The position numbers and the translations under genes are program-made. Under the pieces are notes generated by a model, which saw only the letters and a list, made by a program, of their open reading frames with translations, had not been told where the DNA came from and did not search any database. Shown in pieces: positions 44,927-56,298 of a DNA stretch of 64,000 nt. Position 1 is the stretch's first letter; each line of letters opens with the position of its first letter. The stretch lies in contig JAKUHH010000108.1 of assembly GCA_022701365.1 (NCBI GenBank), positions 371,821 through 435,820 on the forward strand. The letters are read 5' to 3'. The stretch is from Mycocentrospora acerina. Its lineage: Eukaryota; Ascomycota; Dothideomycetes; Pleosporales.

Positions 44927-46909
44927 ATGGACGAAACTCGCCATGATGAAGTTACCAAGAGCGATGAGACGGCGTTGGACTCGGAGCAAGGCAGCAGTAT
45001 GTACACTCAAGACACAGGAAGATGCGCAGAACACAAGACATCTGGCTGACGGAATATTCCCTGAAAAGTGCTTACACACATCATTTCACAACTGCGACCA
45101 GGCGCCGATCTGAGCCGAGTGACGCTTCCCACTTTCATTCTCGAACCACGATCGATGTTGGAGCGCATAACCAAGTGCGTTTTGCAATGCCATATGCGTC
45201 AATGGCTTCTTTGAAGGAAGACTAATAGCTAGACAGCTTCATGGCCCATCCCGAAACGCTCCTTCCTCTCACCAAGATCGACGACCCTGTACAGCGATTC
45301 GTAGCCGTGACCAAGTTTTATCTTAGTGGGTGGCACATCAAACCTCCGTATGCATTCCTGAATTCTACACACGCCCATACGCAGCAACTGATGTGAGGGC
45401 AGAGGCGTGAAGAAGCCGCTCAATCCAATATTGGGCGAGATACACACCTGCTACTGGGACTATCCCGATGGCACCAAAGGATACTACATTGCTGAACAGA
45501 CCTCGCACCACCCGCCCAAGTCGAGTTACTTCTTCATGGCGCCCGAACACAAGATCCGCATAGACGGTACTCTCAAACCTAGAAGCAAGTTCTTGGGCAA
45601 CTCTGCTGCGAGTATGATGGAAGGCATCGCAGTCTTGCGATTGATGAATACTGGCGAGCGCTTGTAGGTGCCGACCAGCACTATTATTTACACATACCTA
45701 ACCGAAACAGCTTCGTTACCCAACCCAACATGTATGCGCGCGGCATTCTATTCGGCACTATGCAGTACGAACTCGGCGACCATGCTTACATTCGGTGCCC
45801 CGAGACTGGCATGACCGCAGACATTGAATTCAAGACTAAAGGCTGGGTCAGCGGGACGTACAACGCCATTGGTGGTCATATCAAAGACAAAAACGGCAAG
45901 AACATCTATGAGCTTTCTGGCCTCTGGAGCGGAGAGATGTACATCAAAGATCTAACTGTATGTTTTGAGCCCCCTTGGCCGGGTTGCGATTTCGCGGACG
46001 CATTTTACTGACGTTCTCAGACTGGTAAGAAGGAGTTGCTTTTCAATGCATCCCACACCAAGGAGACCCCGCCAATAGCACGCCCGATAGAGGAGCAGGA
46101 TGAACGCGAATCACAGAGACTCTGGCATGACGTGACAGAAGCAGTCAAGCGAAGAGATCAAAACACGGCCACAGATGCAAAGGCTCTAATCGAAGACAGA
46201 CAACGAGAGGAGGCAGCGATGAGAAACAGTGATGGGGTCGAATGGCAACCACGACTGTTCCGACGAGCAGGAAACGAAAATGGTGAAGGAGACCTGGACT
46301 GGGTCATCAGCGCGAAAATGTCAGTATCCATTACCATTGTGAGAGAATAGTCTGCTGATTCGAAGAAGCGATGGCAACACTCCGGAAGAGCAAGTCAAGC
46401 AAATCCTACAGATCCATGCGATTCTGCCAGGCCAGAAGCCAGACCAAAAGTTTGAGATCCCCCCGCGTAATAACAGTATTAGTCAGACTCTCACCGACCT
46501 AGCCGTACCAGCCGTCCATGAAGCGCACGATACTCTTCCACAACAGCAACCAGCACCCGTTGCTCTCCCTCAGCAGCAAGAGCCCGCGCTCGCCGTTCAA
46601 CCGCCACAACCACAGCTGCAGCAAACCCAACAACCACTTAATAATACCACGTATTCCAACAATACGTCACCGCAAGTTATAGACGCAAGCCCCAACAACT
46701 CTGCATTTCCGATTCCACTGCCAATCCGCTCAGTTCAGCCTCACCCAGAGGCTGCCCCAACGGACATATCGGAGAAAGTTGCCAAAGAAAACCCACCTAG
46801 CAAGCTGTTGCATTCGAACCCGCAGGCCGAACCAACTCGGGATGACGGACTAAAGAGAAAGGATAGCGAGACTGAGGAGGATGACGAGTTCGTGGACGCC
46901 CAGTCGTAG
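44927..46909 (+). CDS. Oxysterol-binding protein of the Osh4/Kes1 type
   Basis: Seven exons are proposed: 44927-44996, 45069-45174, 45237-45347, 45403-45663, 45711-45957, 46021-46319 and about 46369-46909, roughly 544 aa. The lipid-binding domain is complete: LSRVTLPTFILEPRSML, RFVAVTKFYLSGWHIKPP, KKPLNPILGEIHTCYW, then the family fingerprint EQTSHHPP (usually EQVSHHPP), NMYARGILFGTMQYELGD and ELSGLWSGEMYI. No PH or ankyrin domain is present, as in Osh4. Such proteins exchange sterols and PI4P between membranes. The C-terminal 170 residues are Gln/Pro-rich and end in an acidic EEDDEFVDAQS. The last intron is short; acceptors at 46350, 46365 and 46368 all keep the frame, so that junction is uncertain. 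Confidence 0.9.
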
Positions 46910-47604
46910 ACCATGTGTAGAGATCTGGCTGTCTTCTTTGTATTAAGTGGAGTTGTGTATTAGAGCTTGGAGTGAAGTGGGTCTGATCTGCAGACGAGGA
47001 AGAACGTCGTGGTAATGGATCCGTCCTTTTGTGTCACGTGTGTCATTGTCCTCCATGATTCTTGTGATTAGCTGTTCCATTTTTTCCCTCCCATTACCAA
47101 TGACGGCTCGGCAAGCCACTTGCGAATGACACAATCCAATACTCCCGAGTCTACCCAGATGTTTTTCCCTATCACCGTTACCGATTACGATACCTCCGCA
47201 TCAAGCCTAGTCCCAAATAGGCAGGCATTGGAAATGCTTGTCAGGCGCCACCCGCGAATGGAAGGCCGATGGCGACGTTAAGCATTTTCGAGGCGGACCT
47301 TCCTCTCCTAGTCGAATGGCGACAAGCATTGCGCGATGTCTTAGGTCTCGTTGGTCACATCTAGAGAAAAGCGGTCGCACCGTCGAGCGCGAGATATCGG
47401 CTGGGAAATGAGCCGGCATGTGGCAATCAAGGTAGGGCGTGAGTATATATGGACGGTTATCATGTTACCTGTAAGGGCTTTCTGGTCAGTTTGTGTTAGG
47501 TCTGTTGTCTGTAAAGGCCCATAGAGACTCGCTCTCTCCCTCTCCATTCTCTCCTCGTCTTCTCTCCCAGAACACATCGTCACCGTTGTGGTTCTACCTT
47601 TGCC
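46910..47604. other. Spacer between OSBP and S28 peptidase genes
   Basis: No gene is recognised. The last 100 bp are CT-rich (ctctctccctctcc), as in other promoters of this window. Confidence 0.55.
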
Positions 47605-49448
47605 ATGTGGTCCTCTCCCTCTCTCGCGGCCGCCGCGCTCGCGCTCTTCCAAACCACGCAAGCCCTGAACAATGGCCTCCAGCGTGATTTCGCGCTCATG
47701 GCAGATATGGGTCTTAATCCAGATGGCACACTTTCGCACTCGTCTTCCCTTGCAACTCGCGCCGTGTTAGCCAACAGCACTGAGGTCATCACCCCCGAAT
47801 ACGTTGAGCTCCCGATCAACCACTTTTCAAAGGGAGGCTATGGTAATAGCGAAGGATCTTTCTACAACAGGTTTTGGGTATCGGAAAGGGCGTACAAGGC
47901 TGGTGGTCCAGTATTCGTGTACGATGTGGGCGAGGGGAATGCGGAGCCCAATGCGCTGTTCAGACTGCAGAATGAGACGAGCTTTTTCAGGCAGATTGTG
48001 GAGCAGTTCAACGGTGTGGGGATTGTTTGGGAACATCGATTCTGTAAGTGTATTTGTTTAAATTTTGAATTACACAAAGTTAATAAGTTGCTCAGATGGA
48101 AACTCAACACCAGTTCCGATCAACCTCGACACTCCGCCTGAGGCGTTCAAATACCTTACTACTGAGCAGTCACTCGCAGATGTAGATCGTTTCGCCAGAC
48201 AATTCAAGAGGAAGAATATCAACAGCACGCTCACCCCCGACAAAACACCCTGGGTGTTCGTTGGTGGTTCATACCCCGGTATGCGCGCTGCTTTCATCCG
48301 TGACAAGTACCCCGATACCATCTACGCGAGTTACGCGTCCTCGGCACCGGTTGAAGCCAATGTAGACATGTCCTTCTATTTTGACCCCGTGCACCGCGGT
48401 CTCGACCGCTACGGGTTTGGCAACTGCTCCAGTGACATTAAAGCTGCGATCAAATACGTAGACCAAGTTCTGGAGACATCCCCCACTGGTGCCGCAGACC
48501 TCAAGACACAATTTCTCGGCAAGGGTGCAGCAACCAACTCCCACGCCACTTTTGCTGATGCGCTTACCACTATCTTTTACCTGTGGCAATCGTACGGCGT
48601 CGAGGGTGGACAGCTCGGTCTGCGCCGCTTCTGTGACTTCATCGAGACTGACCCCGCAACCAACAAGACAGCCCCTGCAGAGGGATGGGCCAAGTCTAAG
48701 GGTGCAAAGTTCACTGTCGACAGATGGGCGAGCGTGCCGTGGTTCTCAGCCATGGTGAACAGCTACATGGAGACCGAATGCTCAGGTAAAGCGAATGTAC
48801 AAGGAAACTGCGACTTGGATCGCAGGTTCACAGATCCTTCAAGTATCGCGTGGACATGGCAGTACTGCACACAGTGGGGTATGTTTTGTCTTCTTCCTTT
48901 TCTTTCTCCTTTTAGTTTCCTCGTTCATCCCCCATGCTCTTATCGGAGACTGTAAACATCTCGTCGCAAGCTAACGATTTCAAACAGGATACTTCCAGTC
49001 CGCCAACCTCGGTCCTAACCAGGTTGTGTCCAAATTCAACTCCCTTGCCCACCAACGTGACATTTGCCACCGCCAGTTTCCCACCGCACCCACCTCTCTG
49101 CTCCCCACCTGGCCCAACACTGCCCGTACTAACGCCGTCTTCGGTGGCTGGAATATCCGCCCCTCAAACACGTACTGGAGCGGCGGTGAATTCGACCCCT
49201 GGCGCACTCTCTCCCCGCTAAGCACAGAGTCGTTTGCTCCCAAGATAAACGCATTTTCTGACGCGCCAAAGTGCGGGCAGGGACAGAAGAGGAGTGAGCT
49301 GTTCGGATACACGATCAAGGAGGCGCAACATTGCTTTGATTTCCGGACGACGTTTGCAGGTGGTGCGATCAGCAGGAAGTACTTTACTACTGCACTGACC
49401 AGCTGGCTTGGATGCTTTAAGGGGAATGGGAAGCCATGGAAGGCGTAG
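47605..49448 (+). CDS. Secreted serine peptidase of family S28 (prolyl carboxypeptidase-like)
   Basis: Exons 47605-48043, 48096-48878 and 48988-49448 give about 560 aa. A signal peptide (SPSLAAAALALFQTTQA) precedes the mature enzyme. S28 landmarks are ELPINHFSKG near the start, FVYDVGEGNAEP, GVGIVWEHRFYG, VFVGGSYPGMRAAF with the nucleophile Ser (~207), and YASYASSAPVEA. Later come FGGWNIRPSNTYWSGGEFDP with Asp (~476) and IKEAQHCFDFR with His (~522). Many NxS/T sites fit secretion. These enzymes cleave after proline, often at acid pH, and are used for outside digestion of proteins. All three triad positions are present, so it should be active. Confidence 0.93.
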
Positions 49449-49762
49449 AGGGCTTGCTGGACCTATGGGAGAAGTGAGATGAAAACATTTGATAGACAGC
49501 AGGTTAAAATAAGATCTTGAATACAAATCAATGCTGAACAAGCAAAGTCAACAATGCTAAGAAGATTACAATTTCAGATTCTAATCTATTAGCTTTGTAT
49601 TGTTTACTTTGGTGAGTCTATAGTTTCATCCCAAACACCGTCGCTGTGCGCTGCCTGACTAAATATTTCAATCAACGCCAATCCACTTTTGTTCGCTCAA
49701 ATGCTAAATTCCAAATCCAAGCAAGTCTGAAATCTCCCCCCTCCCAATATTTTCCAGGAAAA
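49449..49762. other. Short convergent spacer
   Basis: 314 bp between the stop codons of the S28 peptidase and rhodopsin-like genes; AT-rich, no gene. Confidence 0.6.
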
Positions 49763-51394
49763 TCATTTCGTCCCGCGATAAATATCATTCGATCTTCCCC
49801 TCTCCACTATTTGAATGCTATCATTCTCAATCCTCGCAGGAAACCCACTATCGCTCCTCATAACCGTCTCACTAAACCCCGCTTCCTTCTCAACATCAAT
49901 ATTAGCGGCCACCACCACCCCTCTTAACTCTTCAACCTGTACCATCTGCGTTGTCCCTCCTCCACTCCGCCCCCGACTCCCATCCCAGTTCCTCCCTAAA
50001 CCACGCAACGCGCCCAAGAAACCGCCACCTCCTCCTCGCCGCGCCGTGCTTGGCGTCGGAGTCCCAGTATGTAACGGATTCGGTACACGGTAGTCCGGAT
50101 CTTCGAAGACATACTCCTCCTGGCCGTGCTGTTCGTGGTTGAAGTTGTCGAGCGTCGAGGCCCCTGCAGAAGTTGAGTTTAGGACGTTATTAGTCAAGCG
50201 GTGTCGACTGAAGCGGCGGCGGGCACGCTGGATAGTCCGGAAGAGGTAGTTAGATTTGTGGTGGCGGACTCGAGCAGCGGGATCGAGCTTGAACCAGAAG
50301 GACTTGCGAAACACTATAGTTTGATTAATTTTTTGGTGGCGCAACTGGTGTTTGTGGGATGCAAGGGCTTACTGGGGCGTAGAGCGGCGGAATTGACGGC
50401 GACGAGTGCGATGGCGAATTCGCGAATGCCCCAGCGGGCGATTTCAAGGAAAGAGGTGTTGGGTACGGCGGTAAGGGAGACGCGTGTGATGCTTTTTGAA
50501 TGTTAGTTGATGTGTTGGTTTGAGTGGAGGGAGTCGAGAGTGATACTCACCATGCTGCCATCACAAACAGGCCAGAGGCCAACAAGATGAAGACTCCAAC
50601 GCGTCTGTTTTTGTCAGTAAAACTCGTGAGTGCAAATTTTATAGTGCTTTACTTTATTAGCGGTATATGCAAAGTCCAAAGTAGAGGTATAGGTATACAA
50701 AGCAACTGCATTGTAGGGTCAGTGGAAGCTGTCATTTCGATGCGAGCGACATAACATACCAATACGTCAGAAAACGCGTTGATAGTACTAAGCATGATGA
50801 GTACTTGCGATGAGGCAGTACATGCGGCCTGTGGGTCGGCTGGGAGCGACCAGCGCCTATCAATAGGCGTGCAAATAAAAGTAATGGCCGTGGTGACAAC
50901 TGTGCATCCCAAAATGCATATCCATATGGTGACTTTCAATACAAGCTTTTGCCATGTGCCAATGGCAAGCCGTTGATAGAGAACGATGACAATGCCCTTG
51001 AGACTAAAAACCAACGCAATGCTGCATGAACCGTCAACTTTGAACACACAACTGTTGATCGTATCCTCCGATTTGATTGGACTTACTAGATGTACCACGA
51101 CCCCACAAAGAGCTTGCTCGAGTAGATTACCTCATCGGCCCTGTGTTGGTCAAACTGCGCGACTTCCACAGCCGTAAAGTCGGTGTTTGTTCCAGAATAA
51201 TAGGTGATGTGAGTCGTGGCAGCCGTATATGTCCAGCAGCCCAAAGCTATGAAGGCGAAGCCATCGTCAAGGCGCAATCCAACGAAGCCGACAGTACGCA
51301 AACGCACTACGAAGCGGAGAAGAAGCCATACTGTGCCAGTTGCGTACAACCCCCAAACTTCAGGTAGGAATTCGCTATCACGCGCGGGCGCCAT
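49763..51394 (-). CDS. Fungal rhodopsin-like integral membrane protein (PTH11-related type)
   Basis: Six exons join in frame: 51394-51087, 51021-50760, 50705-50653, 50604-50551, 50491-50373 and 50313-49763, 448 aa. The first ~290 residues hold seven hydrophobic helices, including WGLYATGTVWLLLRFVVRL, DDGFAFIALGCWTYTAAT, LVLKVTIWICILGCTVVTTA and GVFILLASGLFVMAAW. LRLDD after helix 1 and a short CTPIDRRW loop are marks of this fungal family. After helix 7 (IREFAIALVAVNSAALRP) comes a 155-residue cytosolic tail with a basic cluster and a Gly-rich stretch. PTH11-like members sense surfaces or nutrients; that role is only an analogy here, and no CFEM domain is present. Confidence 0.85.
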
Positions 51395-52372
51395 CCTGTC
51401 CTAAAAAGGAGGGCCCACGAAGGAAGGGGGTTAAACGATCGAGAGTGTCGAGGAAGCGCCGAAAACGGGTTGATGACACGATAATCCCTGATAAGCAACC
51501 CCTATGGAAATGTTATTTCATGATTAATTCCCATATGTCTCATTTGAGGTGATTGCTATGTATTTATGGTGGGGAAAGTCTATACTGAAAAGCCTCATCC
51601 CAGAGGATGCATTTGAAAGAATCGACATATTCTCTGTTGATGATGAAGCAACGGGCTAAAAGTGCTTAACCAATCAGACGATTCGTTACCAGTTCAGCAA
51701 CATAAAATGCAAGTGTAATAAATTCGAGAGATAAGGCAGTCCTCTTTTGGGTACAAAGTATAGTTGGCAGTCAGCCATGGATCGATTGCTCCGACGTTAT
51801 AGGGAAACTCTGATAGAAATCGGTCGTTCTGGAGGTTGAGGATGCGCAGCCATGCGTTGCTGTGATAATTAGACTTTGCGGAGTTTTATCCGGGGCGATC
51901 GAATGGATGAACGTACGGGACCTATACGCGCGCCCTGTTCCGTCATTGGTTTGCAGTAAACAAAGCGGGAGTAATGGCGGAGGCTCCGGGAATGCTCATA
52001 CGGAGATTGCTGTAATCAGATCTACTAGTCGGGTCATGACTCGGTAGATGCGTCGGGAACGATTTGATGCCTGCACAATATAGCTGTAATGATATATTCG
52101 TGACAATGAAAGCTGTTGAAGACGTGGACTACTGAAAAGTAGACAAAGCCGGATGTAAACTGCTAGCAACCGCCCCCTCATGTCTTCTACAAGAAAATAT
52201 TGGTAGGTTCGAAATAATAAATGCGGCTGAAATCATGCGCTATTTTACTGAGTCGAAGGATCAATCAAATGTAGTTGGGGTCAAAGAACAAATACTTGAA
52301 ACAAATTGCTTTCAGCTTCTATTCTCCTAAGATCGCCAAACTTACTCAAAGCTCTCCAAGCTCCACTCAAGC
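51395..52372. other. Spacer, no gene seen
   Basis: AT-rich DNA with short unsupported frames. It holds the promoter of the rhodopsin-like gene and the 3' flank of the phosphatase gene. Confidence 0.55.
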
Positions 52373-52981
52373 TTAGATATTCGCCTTAAATCCTGTTCCT
52401 CTGCTATCCCACTCCCAATACTCCCCAGTGAATCTGCTCTTTTTCCAATCTTCATAGATGGCTTTACTCTCCTCTTCATTGCTATGACACATTATTTCCC
52501 ATATCCCCAACTGCTCTTTGAACCCTGGGTTAGGATCACACACTGGTCTGCCCTCGCACAATTGCGCCAAAGCTGTCGCAGGATCCAGGTGGTACTTCCA
52601 CATCAAATAGGCGACAACGAGTGTGGCAGAGCGTGATTTACCCATGGCGCAGTGAACAAAAACGCCTCCGCCATTTGCCTTGCTACCAAAAGCGGCCTCT
52701 GGGTTGAGATCACTCTCCGCTTGACTTGGTTCTTTCAATGCTTGATCAATATATCTAACTGCCTCCGGAAAGTATTGCAACAAGTCTTCATTGGGATGAT
52801 CGTCGGCTCTGATATGGAAATGTTTGAGGTGAGCGAATTTTTTCTGAAGTAGCGGATCGTAATCTATGACCGATAAAACATGTGTGATGCCGGCAGTCTT
52901 GATAAGGTTTGTTTGATATAAGGCATGCAGGCCACCAATGTAAAGTTTGCCGGCACGAGGGACCTTATCAACCCAACCCAT
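52373..52981 (-). CDS. Dual-specificity protein phosphatase
   Basis: A single exon from the ATG at 52981 (MGWVDKVPRAGKLYIGGLHA) encodes 202 aa. The signature HCAMGKSRSAT holds the catalytic Cys (~112) and Arg of the HCX5R motif. A likely general acid lies in HIRADDHPNEDLLQYF. The usual DSP core is seen: AGITHVLSVIDYD, then VVAYLMWKYHLDPATALA and PNPGFKEQLGIWE. It resembles the catalytic part of Yvh1-like phosphatases but has no C-terminal zinc domain. The substrate is unknown. A longer in-frame reading upstream starts from a non-ATG codon and is not favoured. Confidence 0.9.
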   Translation of the reverse strand: MGWVDKVPRAGKLYIGGLHALYQTNLIKTAGITHVLSVIDYDPLLQKKFAHLKHFHIRADDHPNEDLLQYFPEAVRYIDQALKEPSQAESDLNPEAAFGSKANGGGVFVHCAMGKSRSATLVVAYLMWKYHLDPATALAQLCEGRPVCDPNPGFKEQLGIWEIMCHSNEEESKAIYEDWKKSRFTGEYWEWDSRGTGFKANI

Positions 52982-54347
52982 AGTCGAAAATGTGGAGCTA
53001 CCTTGCAAGAGATGTGATTTAGAAGAATTAAACTCGTAGCGAGACAGTCATTTACAAAGAGATGAGCGAAAAGAGGCGAGAGATGATTACCGAAGAGACG
53101 ATGCGTGGGAGATGGTAGATGTTGGACGAAGTGCCGAGGTTCGACGCAAGAGGTGTAATTACTAGGTGAGTCATGTAAAACTTACAGCGATGTTAAGTGA
53201 GCCTTGTGCATAGCTTTTCGGCACATTAACGATGTTTGAAAACTTTCCTGTAATTTTCAAAAAATTAACAGGAAATAGTTCATCGAAAATAGTCACGTGC
53301 AATATAAGAGTATGTAGTTGAAGGTTAGCGTCATCAAGAGTCGAACATTGCTTGATCACAAGTATCCATCGAAATTTAAATACTCACACTCTAAGAAGCC
53401 TAACACCTCTGGAACACACCAAATACGCCATGTTTATCTTGGTTTGCACCTTGAGATTCTTGACATCAAGCCATTCTTGCATTCACGACAATACAATCGT
53501 TACAAGAGAGCGGCATGTGGTAGATACTTGACCTTAGTCGCGTATGATTTTGCACATCAATGAATGATGTGGACGGCATTGTCGGAGATTATACCTCCAT
53601 TTGCATTGATACCCAGTTAGAGCACCTGTGAATGACGAGGCATTTCTTAGAGTTCCTTTTGCGAAAATAGTTGAGAGCTATGGTTCGACATGTTCAGCCG
53701 GAGTGTAAAATCACATATTTAGAAAATCAATCAACGTTCGATTGAGTAAAAAATCACCCCCTCTACTTCTTAAAACCATTCACTCAAATCTGACACAAAT
53801 ATTTGATTTTGATCATGTCTATCGATTTTCACATATAGTCAACGCGCTACACACCTCCTACTAGTGATACTATTTGTACGCTTCCCCCACCAAGCGCATG
53901 AATTTTTCAATTGCCATCCACCCGTACTGTTAGCTTATGATGTATGACTCTCTCCATCCGTAACCGTTCATGTTCAGCAAAGCCGTATGTCGACGACCCA
54001 TATTCCACAACGCTTGGCCTATATTGCCTGGATTTTTCAATTTGGCTTTGTTGAGTGGGATAAACAGAGTTCCTGTTGGAAAAATTACCTGTTGGCCAAT
54101 CAAAAATCGACATCCTGGCTGAAGGATATTCATATGTTCGAATGTCCGTGAATTAGCGCCAGTCGATTCTCGGGTTCCGGTGCCCGCGGATTCCAACGCT
54201 TCAACATTCGTCCCTCCTATGCTTGGGTATCATCGCTTTGTAGATATAAATCTTGAGGATATATTCTTCCATTTGAATGTTATTCAAGCTCCTCTTTCAT
54301 CCATTGAACTGAACAACACGGTCTTTAAAACAGGATATTTCGAAATC
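52982..54347. other. AT-rich divergent spacer
   Basis: About 1.4 kb between the phosphatase and NmrA-like genes, which point away from each other. No gene is recognised, although the frame of the NmrA-like gene stays open back to about 54180 without an earlier suitable ATG for the fold. Confidence 0.55.
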
Positions 54348-55406
54348 ATGCCAGTTCTTGCAATTGCGGGTGGAGCATCTCCTTCTCTTGGCCGGGCCAT
54401 AGTCACAGCTCTTCTCTCGTCTCAGAAGTCTGCTCAATGGAACGCCATTATCCTGTCGCGGAACACTCACATACCGCTTTGGCTTCGTGCAGTCGACCAG
54501 GATGGAAAACGAACCCAGGTCCGTGCAGTTGACTACCACTCGAATGCGTCACTGGCATCAGCCCTGAAGGGTGTTCACACACTCGTATCCGTCACCTCAG
54601 CACTTGATGGCACACAAGCAAATATTCAGATTAATCTCCTCAATGCTGCCATAGAAGCAGGCTGCGAGCGTTTCGCACCAGCGCAATATGGATTTGGTCC
54701 TAAAGCGTGGGATAACATGGCATTTGTCAGAGAGGAGGGAGAGCCCGTCTGGAAGGAGTGCGTTAAAAATAGGGACAAGATTGAATCTGCCAAGTTCAAC
54801 ATCGGCTCCTTCATGAACTATATCGGTATTGGAATACATCCGACTCCGGCAGTCCCAAAAGACGACGAGACGATGCTTCAGGAGCTCCGTGCTGGGGGTG
54901 GATACGCTGCTGGTGAAGATGATGCGATTCAGGGCGTACAGAGACAGGGTGACCTCAAAGATGGCTCTGGCGCATTCCTGCTTGGCATGAAGAATGCTAT
55001 TGCCGAGCTGCCTGTGAAGGAGAACGGCAAGTGGCCGCGCATCAGTATGACCAGTGCGAGAGATGTGGGCCGCTTTGTTGTTGCGTCTTTGGACCTGCCA
55101 AGGTGGGAAGATGACATGACTATGGTTGGTGACACTGTCACTATGGATGAGCTACTGAAAAACGCCGAAGCCGTCACAGGAAAGAAATTTGAAGTCGAGG
55201 TGCTCAAGAAAGAGAGCTTGTTGAAGAAATTGAGTGAATTGCCTCGAGATGATTTCATGGGGATGATTTGGAATGAATTCAAGCTTGCCTATGTTAGGGA
55301 TCTGGACGATGAAGCAGTACCTAGTCCTGTCGTCAATAGACTTTGCCCTTGGGTAAAGCCAATGACAGTGCGCGAGTACATGGAAAAGTACTGGAAAACA
55401 GATTAG
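54348..55406 (+). CDS. NmrA-like / isoflavone reductase-like NAD(P)-binding protein
   Basis: A single exon of 352 aa starts with MPVLAIAGGASPSLGRAIV, a glycine-rich Rossmann motif at the very N-terminus, which supports this ATG over upstream codons in the same frame. Next come AIILSRNTH, VRAVDYHSNASLASALKGVH and TLVSVTSALDGTQANIQINL, then the conserved turn EAGCERFAPAQYGFGP. ISMTSARDVGRFVVASLDLP and MVGDTVTMDELL are typical of the C-terminal half of the NmrA/isoflavone reductase family. Members are redox sensors or reductases; the Tyr-Lys pair of true SDR enzymes is not clear. Substrate and partner are unknown. Confidence 0.85.
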   Translation: MPVLAIAGGASPSLGRAIVTALLSSQKSAQWNAIILSRNTHIPLWLRAVDQDGKRTQVRAVDYHSNASLASALKGVHTLVSVTSALDGTQANIQINLLNAAIEAGCERFAPAQYGFGPKAWDNMAFVREEGEPVWKECVKNRDKIESAKFNIGSFMNYIGIGIHPTPAVPKDDETMLQELRAGGGYAAGEDDAIQGVQRQGDLKDGSGAFLLGMKNAIAELPVKENGKWPRISMTSARDVGRFVVASLDLPRWEDDMTMVGDTVTMDELLKNAEAVTGKKFEVEVLKKESLLKKLSELPRDDFMGMIWNEFKLAYVRDLDDEAVPSPVVNRLCPWVKPMTVREYMEKYWKTD

Positions 55407-56298
55407 AAGATTGTTCGATGGAGAAAAGGTTAAGCTTAGTCGAACGCATCTTAGAAATATTGCCAAGAATTAAAATTTGAAGTTTATGTTTAAAATCGAG
55501 ATGATTTAATAACCTAAATAATTCAGTTTGTTCCCTCCAACTTTTGACAAACTTTTGTTTAGCCTGGTCTATTCATTTCCCCTTTCTAAACATTGTTGGG
55601 CTCTCCAATACTGAAAAATGTTCACCGAGCCCTGCACTAAATACTGGTTCTAAAACACTTGTGCTCAAAAGCGATAAATGATCGGCTCTATCCGCCATGT
55701 CTCAGACGACTGAGTTTCTATTCAACTTTTCAGCAATAAACAAATGTAGTTGACATCAACCTGATAAATGAAATTGCTCCGATGTTTCGTCTATATGAAC
55801 CATTTGTTCCCGGTTTTGATACATTTCTGCTACAAGAAATCAACCGTATGGACGTAAAGAAGCATATACCAAACACTAAGTTCATGCAATCGTAACGCTG
55901 CTTGGTTTCATCTTATAGGGTACAGGACTAATACAACCACAATCTGATATTTAAACCCTTTCGTATTTACCTAGTGTCAATATGAGATTGAGTGACCCGG
56001 TGATATACCAAGCTCAAATATGATGGTAACTGGGGGCGGAGTCTCTGGGGGTTCGACTTGGCAGACACGGAGAAATGAAAGGTTGGTGCAAAAGGAGGAT
56101 AAACTTACAAAGGGTGCTAAAACACTTTTTAGACTGTCTATTCTACAAATTCATACGGTTTAACTCATTCGAGAGTCTTCAAAATGCTCAGCCCCAAACT
56201 CCTTGATTGAATGCCCTGTTATCACCTTGCGCCTCACACATCGAGATTAAAAACAACAAATATCTTTGCGCCATGAACGAACATTTTTTGCAGTAAAA
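55407..56298. other. AT-rich convergent spacer
   Basis: 892 bp with no gene, between the NmrA-like gene and the stop of the NLR gene. Confidence 0.6.
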
